A stretch of DNA of 5,967 nucleotides from assembly GCA_046155815.1 (NCBI GenBank), contig JBJXFY010000373.1:1-5967 (forward strand), given 5' to 3'. The DNA is from JBJXFY01 sp046155815. GTDB lineage: Bacteria; Verrucomicrobiota; Verrucomicrobiia; Limisphaerales; CAIMTB01. Made by a program: the position numbers and the translations under genes. The notes beneath the pieces were generated by a model that saw only the letters and a list, made by a program, of their open reading frames with translations, was not told where the DNA came from and did not search any database. Positions 1 through 5,086 of the stretch are shown here, in pieces. Positions within the stretch are counted from its first letter, which is position 1; every line of letters begins with the position of its first letter.

Positions 1-127
1 CGACCCCGAGGTGTGGACCGGCTGGGCCTTCGGTTTCGGCATCGAGCGCATCGCCATGCTGCGCTACGGCATCACGGACATCCGGCTGTTCTACGAGAAC
101 GACGTGCGGTTCCTGCGGCAGTTCTGA
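1..127 (+). CDS. pheS: Phenylalanyl-tRNA synthetase alpha subunit, C-terminal end (partial)
   Basis: This is the last 41 residues of the catalytic alpha subunit, which with PheT charges tRNA-Phe with phenylalanine in the cytoplasm. The reading frame enters at base 2 and stops at TGA 125-127. The segment contains class II synthetase motif 3, seen as FGFGIERIAML, in which the arginine is known to contact ATP. The remaining tail, ending DVRFLRQF, is typical of bacterial PheS C-termini. The gene's 5' part lies outside the window. Its usual partner pheT does not follow directly but begins about 5 kb downstream on the same strand, so the normal pheST pair is interrupted here. No hairpin terminator is evident immediately after the stop, so transcription may run into the small gene at 177. 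Confidence 0.95.
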   Translation, partial: DPEVWTGWAFGFGIERIAMLRYGITDIRLFYENDVRFLRQF

Positions 128-176
128 GCGCGGATTTCCCGTTGGCCAGGCCGCCGCCGCCGCTTAACCTGACGCC

Positions 177-371
177 ATGAACAAGGCCATGACTGGGCAG
201 AAGGAAGCCCCCGCGGATCGCGCCCTGCTGGCGGAAATGGACCTGCTGCTCCGGCAGATTCGCCAGCATCGCCGGCACATCGAGCGGACGGCACCGCGGA
301 TCGCCCGGCTGCGGGAAAGCACGGCCGCCGTCATCAGGCGAATCCAAACTATGTGCGCGCAAATAGGATGA
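177..371 (+). CDS. Small basic helical protein of unknown function
   Basis: This is a 64-residue frame starting 49 bases after the pheS stop. I do not recognise it. The protein is rich in Arg, Ala, Leu and Gln and has no signal peptide or membrane segment. From about residue 17 to 58 it looks like one long amphipathic helix or short coiled coil (for example LLAEMDLLLRQIRQHRRHIE). The GC-rich codon use matches the pheS side until about base 340. The last codons (RIQTMCAQIG) fall in AT-richer DNA, so the native C-terminus may have been replaced at an insertion junction. No good Shine-Dalgarno precedes ATG 177, and ATG 189 is an alternative. Its stop overlaps the next gene's ATG in an ATGA arrangement at 368-371, which would allow translational coupling. 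It may be a real small gene carried in the old pheS transcript, or a remnant. Confidence 0.5.
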   Translation: MNKAMTGQKEAPADRALLAEMDLLLRQIRQHRRHIERTAPRIARLRESTAAVIRRIQTMCAQIG

Positions 372-976
372 TTGGCAGTATTGAAGATAGGCAATTCGGT
401 TGTCTTGAATACGTCGGACCTAGAAAGGCGTTGTTGCTTAATTTTTTTTTTCGAAGCTTATCAGCTGTCAAAGGATGGAGAACTAGAACTTTAGAAGCAT
501 ATCGCTTCAAGGAACAGGCTGCCTTGTTCTGTTACGGCATGAAAATGGCGATGCCCACTCACGACTGGGCGTTTGCCATGTGGCCAGAGCAACAAAGCGA
601 TATAGATTGTGTGTTTAGGATCAAATCTGAAGGTTCTCGGCGCTACTTGAAGGTCCAACTCAAGGAAGTCGTGCCCGAAAGCATTAATCAAACTGCTTCA
701 GTCCAACAAATCTTACAAAAGTTCAATAACTCAAAGGCATCTAGAGGCTTGGTCGTCGGAGTTTACATCAATAGGAATGGAACGCTGGTCGTCAAGGATT
801 TGATCCTTCCGGAAGGATTTGACGGTCAAGTTTGGCTTCTGGGTCTATGTGGGGAGAATAATCAAAGGCGCTTTCTTGTTGGCGACTTGATGAATGATCC
901 GAAGACTACATTATTCGAATATCCTCAGTTTGCTCTCGGGGAACAAGCTTCGGACTGGAAATCTGATGAAGACTGA
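368..976 (+). CDS. AT-rich hypothetical protein, possible PD-(D/E)XK nuclease fold
   Basis: This gene encodes 202 residues from ATG 368, or 207 from GTG 353. I prefer 368 because it forms an ATGA overlap with the preceding stop, although the RBS is weak. I cannot name the family. Numbering from the GTG start, the central part shows E54 in a helix (FKEQAALFCYG), D83/D85 in a strand (SDIDCVF), then Q102-L-K104 in the next strand (LKVQLKEV). That E-D-QxK spacing resembles the metal-binding core of PD-(D/E)XK nuclease-like domains, including those with QxK in place of ExK; this is inference. A Q/N-rich helix and a strand (GLVVGVYIN) follow. There is no signal peptide. GC is about 40%, far below the neighbours, suggesting horizontal acquisition. 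A run of ten T at 442-451 encodes the Phe stretch. The stop at 974-976 overlaps the next gene's start by 11 bases. Confidence 0.65.
   Translation: MIGSIEDRQFGCLEYVGPRKALLLNFFFRSLSAVKGWRTRTLEAYRFKEQAALFCYGMKMAMPTHDWAFAMWPEQQSDIDCVFRIKSEGSRRYLKVQLKEVVPESINQTASVQQILQKFNNSKASRGLVVGVYINRNGTLVVKDLILPEGFDGQVWLLGLCGENNQRRFLVGDLMNDPKTTLFEYPQFALGEQASDWKSDED
442..451 (+). repeat. T10 homopolymer inside the AT-rich gene
   Basis: Ten consecutive thymines lie within the coding frame and encode Asn/Phe-Phe-Phe. In a GC-rich region this is conspicuous. Such tracts are prone to slippage during replication, transcription or sequencing, so the reading frame upstream of it (residues 1-30) is less secure than that downstream, where the nuclease-like residues lie. 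It also resembles the U-tract of an intrinsic terminator, but the only upstream stem is about 3 bp, so I do not call a terminator. Confidence 0.6.
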
Positions 977-2096
977 ATCTGTTGCCAAGGCGGCACGTGT
1001 ATGGTCGGTGTTGATTGTAACATGCCTGTCGTGCTTGTCGGTCCACGCCGGGGCCGAATCTCAGACCCGCCACGTCTTCCTCCTCACCACCGACGGCCTG
1101 CGGTGGGAGGAGGTGTTCCAGGGGGCGGACGAGACGCTGCTGTCCAAGGAATGGGGCAACGTCGGCGACACGAACGCCGCCCGCGCGAAGTACTGGCGTG
1201 AGACACCGGAGGCGCGGCGGGAGATCCTCCTCCCCTTCCTATGGGGCACGGTGGCGAAGCAAGGCCAGCTCTTCGGGAACCGCCCGCTCGGCAGCGACGT
1301 GCGCGTCACGAACGGGAAGAACTTCTCCTACCCCGGCTACAACGAGTTCCTCACCGGCATCGCCGACCCGCGGATCGACAGCAACGACAAGGTGCTCAAT
1401 GCGAACACCAACGTCTTCGAGTGGCTGGCGGCCAAGCCCGCGTTCCGTGGCCGTGTGGCCGCCGCGGTGAACTGGGACGTGCTGCCGTGGATCCTCAACG
1501 CCCCTCGCGCGGGCTTTCCCGTCTGGAGCAGCTTCGACGTGCCGCCCGGCACGCGGCGCCTCCCCGTGCCGCCCGTGCTCGACGAGCTGTCGCAGCATGA
1601 CGACACCGTCTGGCCCGGCGTCACGCTGGACACCTTCGTCCGCTCCGCCGCGCTGCACGCCGTGCGCGAACTGAAGCCGCGCGCGATGTACGTCTCCTAC
1701 GGCGAGACGGACGACTGGGCGCACGAGGGGAACTACGAGCGCTACCTGCGCGCGGCGCACAACTTCGACCGCTTCCTCGGCGAGCTGTGGGCGCTCTGCC
1801 AATCCCTGCCCGAGTACCGCGGCACGACGACCTTTGTGATCACCGTGGACCACGGCCGCGGCCCCGCGCCGGTTGCGTGGAAGAGCCACGGCCGCGAGAT
1901 GGTGGACTCGGCCTACATGTGGCTGGCTGTGATTGGGCCGGACACACCGGCCCTGGGCGAGCGGCGCAACGTCCCGCTGGTGCGCCAGGCTCAGGTCGCC
2001 TCAACGGTGGCCGCGCTGCTCGGCGAAGATTTTCCCGCCGCATCACCTAGGGCCGCGCCGCCGGTGGCGGAAGTGCTCGGACGGCCGGCTCAGTGA
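966..2096 (+). CDS. Secreted alkaline phosphatase superfamily hydrolase
   Basis: This is a 376-residue protein from ATG 966, preceded by GGAAA at a fair distance. The frame is open further upstream to GTG/ATG codons near 894, but only the 966 start puts a signal peptide at the N-terminus: Lys/Arg at 2-11, hydrophobic 12-27, and likely cleavage after Ala28 or Ala30, indicating export. The mature domain carries the metal-ligand set of the alkaline phosphatase/sulfatase/phosphoglycerate mutase superfamily: D43 in TTDGLRWEEVF, D249/D250 and H253 in ETDDWAHEG, D295-H296 in ITVDHGRG, and H308 in KSHGRE. The nucleophile should lie in or near NFSYPGYNEFLTG (119-131), but no standard Thr/Ser/Cys follows the first Asp directly. 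It probably hydrolyses a phosphate or sulfate ester outside the cytoplasm; the substrate cannot be read from sequence. GC is high except in the first 60 bases, next to the AT-rich gene. Confidence 0.85.
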   Translation: MKTESVAKAARVWSVLIVTCLSCLSVHAGAESQTRHVFLLTTDGLRWEEVFQGADETLLSKEWGNVGDTNAARAKYWRETPEARREILLPFLWGTVAKQGQLFGNRPLGSDVRVTNGKNFSYPGYNEFLTGIADPRIDSNDKVLNANTNVFEWLAAKPAFRGRVAAAVNWDVLPWILNAPRAGFPVWSSFDVPPGTRRLPVPPVLDELSQHDDTVWPGVTLDTFVRSAALHAVRELKPRAMYVSYGETDDWAHEGNYERYLRAAHNFDRFLGELWALCQSLPEYRGTTTFVITVDHGRGPAPVAWKSHGREMVDSAYMWLAVIGPDTPALGERRNVPLVRQAQVASTVAALLGEDFPAASPRAAPPVAEVLGRPAQ

Positions 2097-2314
2097 GCGT
2101 GGACCACGCCCGTGGCGTGCTGCCAGGCGTGGAGGATGTGGTGGACGATTTCATCCACACCCACGCCATTCCTCTCCTGCGCGAAGTCGAACGGGCCGTC
2201 GCCGCGCATCCGTTGTGGGTCGCGCCCCATCATCTTCAAGTTCGCGCCCACGATCTCCGCGAGGTCGGTCTTGTTGATGACGAGCAGGTCGCGCTGGTTC
2301 ATGCGGCAAGTGCG
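2090..2314 (-). pseudogene. ureG: ureG 3' fragment (urease accessory GTPase C-terminus)
   Basis: On the minus strand, about 74 codons ending at TGA 2090-2092 match the C-terminal part of UreG, the GTPase that helps load nickel into urease. Recognisable pieces are DLLVINKTDLAEIVGA, which contains the NKxD guanine-specificity motif, MMGRDPQRMRG, and GVGVDEIVHHIL. The P-loop, switch regions and histidine-rich N-terminus, which make up about two thirds of a roughly 200-residue UreG, are absent. Upstream the frame runs directly into transposase-like sequence, and no other urease gene is visible. I read it as a non-functional remnant. Its stop and the last codons overlap the 3' end of the convergent hydrolase gene by seven bases. 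The exact junction with the transposase part is uncertain by about 10 bases. Confidence 0.75.
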
Positions 2315-2639
2315 CTGGCGCAGCCGATTGCGGTCGCTGTCCGGCGTGGTCTCGTCGGGCACGGCGTCCTGCAGGGCCTGGCCCACGAAGCGTCGCCAGC
2401 TCAGGCGATCAGCGACCGTTCCCGCGCTCCGCGGGTCGGAGTGGCCGTCGCAATGATGCAGCGGGCTCATCTTGAAGGGGACCGGCGGTGGAGGTGGCGG
2501 GCGGCCCGTGGTGGCTGGATGAATCGCCTGCAGCGCCGGCTGCTACCGATTGGCAGTCCAGCGCCCGGTCAAGCTTCTCGAGGAAGTCACTGCCCACGGA
2601 CGAAGGCCTCAGGCTGTCCAGCAGGCCGAGCTGCGGGTG
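2315..2639 (-). pseudogene. Decayed IS5-family-like transposase N-terminal remnant
   Basis: Read on the minus strand, this stretch resembles the N-terminal domain (DUF772 type) of IS5/IS1182-like transposases. The order is LGLLDSLRPSSVGSDFLEKLDRALD (near 2633-2559), then in another frame LQAIHPATTGRPPPPPVPFK, then DRLSWRRFVGQALQDAVPDE and TTPDSDRNRLRQ. These correspond to the family's usual LDxLxxxxDW, TGRPxxPPxxxFK, DRLSxRRFxGLxLxDAVPDxTT and FRxRL segments. A frame change lies near 2535-2550, several expected residues are substituted, and the catalytic DDE domain is missing because the frame passes straight into the ureG fragment. It therefore cannot transpose. Terminal inverted repeats were not identified. 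The family assignment comes from recognising motifs, not from a search. Confidence 0.6.
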
Positions 2640-2668
2640 GGGCGCGATGTGCGTGGCTCGCAGATGGA

Positions 2669-2791
2669 TTCGTCTGCCCAGTGTTCAAGAAGGGTCTTCA
2701 CAAGTCTCGGGCCGGCCAGCCGGACCTTTTCGCCCGTCGTCAGCCCAAGTATCTCGGCGGGGTGTGGCCGCTTGACGAAGTGCAGGATGGT
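2669..2791 (-). other. Protein-like open frame continuing past the phosphofructokinase stop
   Basis: Directly after the phosphofructokinase TGA at 2792-2794 the same minus-strand frame stays open for 60 codons, to TGA 2609-2611. The first 41 codons read like real protein, for example LHFVKRPHPAEILGLTTGEK followed by RLAGPRLVKTLLEHW. The later part turns compositionally random where the transposase remnant starts. There is no ATG near its beginning. It could be a gene fragment truncated by the IS remnant, or a former C-terminal extension of the phosphofructokinase cut off by a nonsense mutation. I do not recognise the family. Confidence 0.3.
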
Positions 2792-4186
2792 TCAGGCGAC
2801 CTCGGCGGGGAGGTAGCGGATGCGCTTGTTCACGTCCGTGTTGATCGAGTGGTAGGGCTGCGTGAGGTTGCCGGCGGCAAAGAGGGTCTGCCGCGTGTGC
2901 TCCATGTTGTCCTCGCCGATGGCATCGGTGAAGATCGGCAGCAGGTACTCGATCCCAAGTCTTGAAGGGCGCATAAGCTGCGGGTCAAACAGCTCGGGGT
3001 GCATCGAGCGGGCGTGGATCATGCCCCAGCGGTCGCGCAGGCGGTTGGCGTCGTAACCCTCGACGTGGAAGCCGTTGGTCCGGTTGTACTGGAGGATGGA
3101 GACGGCGTTGTTGCGGCCCTCGCAGAGCATCTCGACCGCCTTGGCTCCGAGCTGCGCGGCGTAGAAGCGGTCGAACAGGATGGGCCGTCCGCCGCGTTGT
3201 GTGTGCCCGACCTTGCGGGTGAAGATCGCCTCGCGCGCGGATTCACTGCGCCGGTAAAGCTGGAAGTACTTGTCGCCGATCATCTGGATCAGCCTGGCCC
3301 GCAGCGCCTCGGCCGCGCCGCTGAGCTGGACGTTGCCGGCGGGATCGGTGGTCCTGGTCTCCGCGCCCAGTTCGCGCCCCTGCGAGTCCACGATGCCCTC
3401 GCCGCAGACGATTACGACGTTCTTCTGCAGGTCGTAGGTGTGCTTCACCCGCTCGACGACGTGCTCAAGGTCCACCGGCAGTTCGGGCACCAGGATGATG
3501 TCGGGCCGCCCGTAGGCGGTGCCGAGCGCGATGTAGCCGGAGTGGCGGCCCATCACTTCGATGATTGCGATGCGCCGATGGCTTTCCGCCGTGGTGCGGA
3601 TGCGCTCCACGCCCTGGGCGGACACGAAGACGGATGTGGCATAGCCTGGGGTGGCGTAGTTGACGATCTGGTCGAGCTGGAAGACGGCGCGCGACTGAGT
3701 ACGCTTGTAGCGAAAGCCTGTTTTATCCAGACCGTCATTCCCCCGGATGAACTCGTCCGGCTCGCTCGGATAGTTGAGGCCAAGGTCATTGTCAATGGTC
3801 TTGGGGGCGAGCACCGTCGGCAGGCGCTCGGCCAGGGGCTGGAGGCCGTTCAGGGTGCCGTCACCGCCCACGCAGATCAGCCCTTCGATGCCGAGCCGTC
3901 CCAGACGTGACACGACAAGATCCAGATCATCCTTTCTGTCCGGGTCCACAAAGTCACGGGAGGAACCAATGAGTGTTCCGCCCTTGGTCGGATCGAGTTC
4001 CGGGATTTCCTGATAGAGTGGATTCAGGAGGACGTGCGGGACGCGCGGGTTGAAGAGGCTGTTGAAACCCTTGATCAGCCCGATGATCTCGACCCTGAGC
4101 TGGTTGGCCCGGGTGACGGCGCCCGCGATGGTGGCGTTGAGTGCCGGGGTGTCGCCGCCGGCCGTGAGGATGCCGATGCGTTTCAT
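2792..4186 (-). CDS. pfkA: 6-phosphofructokinase (ATP or PPi dependent, long form)
   Basis: This 464-residue cytoplasmic enzyme phosphorylates fructose 6-phosphate to the 1,6-bisphosphate in glycolysis. Visible signatures are LTAGGDTPALNA (8-18), the donor-site GGDG at 107-110, PKTIDND at 128-134 with the catalytic base D132, MGRHSG at 212-217, CGEG at 261-264, and GHTQRGG at 327-333 followed by FDR, which bind the sugar phosphate. It is longer than classical PfkA (about 320 residues), with an insertion near 136-165 and a C-terminal extension after about 375. Gly110 is the residue associated with ATP use, while Lys129 is the residue found in PPi enzymes, so the phosphoryl donor is ambiguous. 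The start ATG 4184-4186 gives the family's MKRIGILTAGG N-terminus, but no strong RBS precedes it. It lies opposite to pheS and pheT, so it must have its own promoter. Confidence 0.93.
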   Translation of the reverse strand: MKRIGILTAGGDTPALNATIAGAVTRANQLRVEIIGLIKGFNSLFNPRVPHVLLNPLYQEIPELDPTKGGTLIGSSRDFVDPDRKDDLDLVVSRLGRLGIEGLICVGGDGTLNGLQPLAERLPTVLAPKTIDNDLGLNYPSEPDEFIRGNDGLDKTGFRYKRTQSRAVFQLDQIVNYATPGYATSVFVSAQGVERIRTTAESHRRIAIIEVMGRHSGYIALGTAYGRPDIILVPELPVDLEHVVERVKHTYDLQKNVVIVCGEGIVDSQGRELGAETRTTDPAGNVQLSGAAEALRARLIQMIGDKYFQLYRRSESAREAIFTRKVGHTQRGGRPILFDRFYAAQLGAKAVEMLCEGRNNAVSILQYNRTNGFHVEGYDANRLRDRWGMIHARSMHPELFDPQLMRPSRLGIEYLLPIFTDAIGEDNMEHTRQTLFAAGNLTQPYHSINTDVNKRIRYLPAEVA

Positions 4187-5086
4187 GAACGACCATGGTT
4201 GAATCCCACCCGGACCCGCCGAAATGCCGTCCGTCGCCCCGCCGCCGTGACCTTTCCGTTGGCGCGGCGGATGCCGCCAAGGATCACCTCTTTCCCGGCG
4301 ATTCCAACCAGTTTCCCGGTCCTGGCTTCGCTGGGATCGAAGTCAATCTCTGTGCCGGCGGGACCGTCGGGACGCTTTCCGCCGGCTGTGTCACGGTTGC
4401 TCCGTAGCGCTGCGTTGGCCTTGATGAAGGGGTATTGGCTCCCCGCCTTGACCGGCCGGTCTCTGAGATTGGTCGCAGCAAGCTCGATAACCTTCCTCCC
4501 AGCACGCCGCTCGTTCGCGCCCTCGACAGGAGCAACTGGGCCGGCTCGTCCTGCGTCCGGCGGCGGCTTGAACAGGGCGACATCCGTTATCGGCAGGAAA
4601 CAACCATGCTGCGCCAGGGCCAAGTCGCGGCGGTCGCCGAGGTCGGGACGATGCACGGTCAACGGCCTTGAGCCATTCGGGAAGGCGACCTCCACCCGCA
4701 AGTCGCACTTCATCTCGGCACACCGGGCATGGGTTGAATCCGGGGCTGGCACCACAGTCGGACGTGCTTCGGCAGGTTCTGTGCCGGGGAGTGGGAAACC
4801 GGGCAGATGCCGGTCGTTGTGTCATTCACCCCAAACATGAATCCCCTTCATTGTAGCCATCACAGCTTTCTAAAGCGTGGAGTCGCAAATGGGCTGAGGC
4901 CGGCCGACGGGCTGGTTCCGACCGCGAATGCGGAAGGCCCTCCATGACCGGCCAGTGTCGTTCGGCCCGATGATGGGCAAATCAGGACAGCGCGTGGCTG
5001 TTTATGCTCAGGTGTGGCGGGTGGTTCAGGACTCGCAGCTTTCCATGTTCACCGCGCGGCGGGACGGCTACCGTTCCGGCCCGTTC
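4187..5086. other. 900-base stretch without a confident gene, upstream of both pfk and pheT
   Basis: This is the divergent spacer between pfk (leftward) and pheT (rightward), so promoters for both should lie here; I cannot place either with confidence. The longest minus-strand frame is 4183-4755 (190 codons). Its TGA overlaps the pfk ATG as ATGA, which would suit translational coupling, but a 20-codon sample at 4321-4380 has only 60% GC at third positions and the Arg/Pro/Ala-rich product matches nothing I know. An overlapping plus-strand frame (4034-4840) in the antisense codon phase is equally open. The part from about 4830 to 5086 is open on neither strand in a convincing way. It may be decayed coding DNA, consistent with the remnants on the far side of pfk. 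Confidence 0.5.

Noticed and set aside
424..451. Possible intrinsic terminator ending in the T10 tract
   Set aside because: The only stem I can draw upstream (AAG with CTT around GCGTTGTTG) is about 3 bp, too weak, and the site lies inside an open gene.
894..965. Longer N-terminus for the secreted hydrolase starting at 894
   Set aside because: It would overlap the previous gene by more than 80 bases and place 24 unrelated residues before a good signal peptide. ATG 966 has a nearer GGAAA.
1239..1889. A 216-codon minus-strand frame opposite the secreted hydrolase
   Set aside because: It is a shadow frame produced by GC-rich third positions. The plus strand carries all the catalytic motifs.
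2093..2965. A 290-codon plus-strand frame across the ureG/transposase remnant
   Set aside because: It is the antisense of recognisable minus-strand UreG and transposase sequence and runs into the phosphofructokinase tail. The product has no coherent motif.
2999..3910. A 303-codon plus-strand frame opposite the phosphofructokinase
   Set aside because: It is an antisense shadow of a confidently identified gene in a GC-rich region, and its His/Asp/Val-rich product is typical of such shadows.
4848..4874. Candidate promoter upstream of pheT (TTCATT with TCTAAA)
   Set aside because: The spacing is about 15 bases and both boxes match the consensus poorly. Similar chance matches are expected in a spacer this long.
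4922..4933. Small palindrome CCGC-GAAT-GCGG
   Set aside because: Its four-base arms are no better than expected by chance at this GC content, and no U-tract follows.
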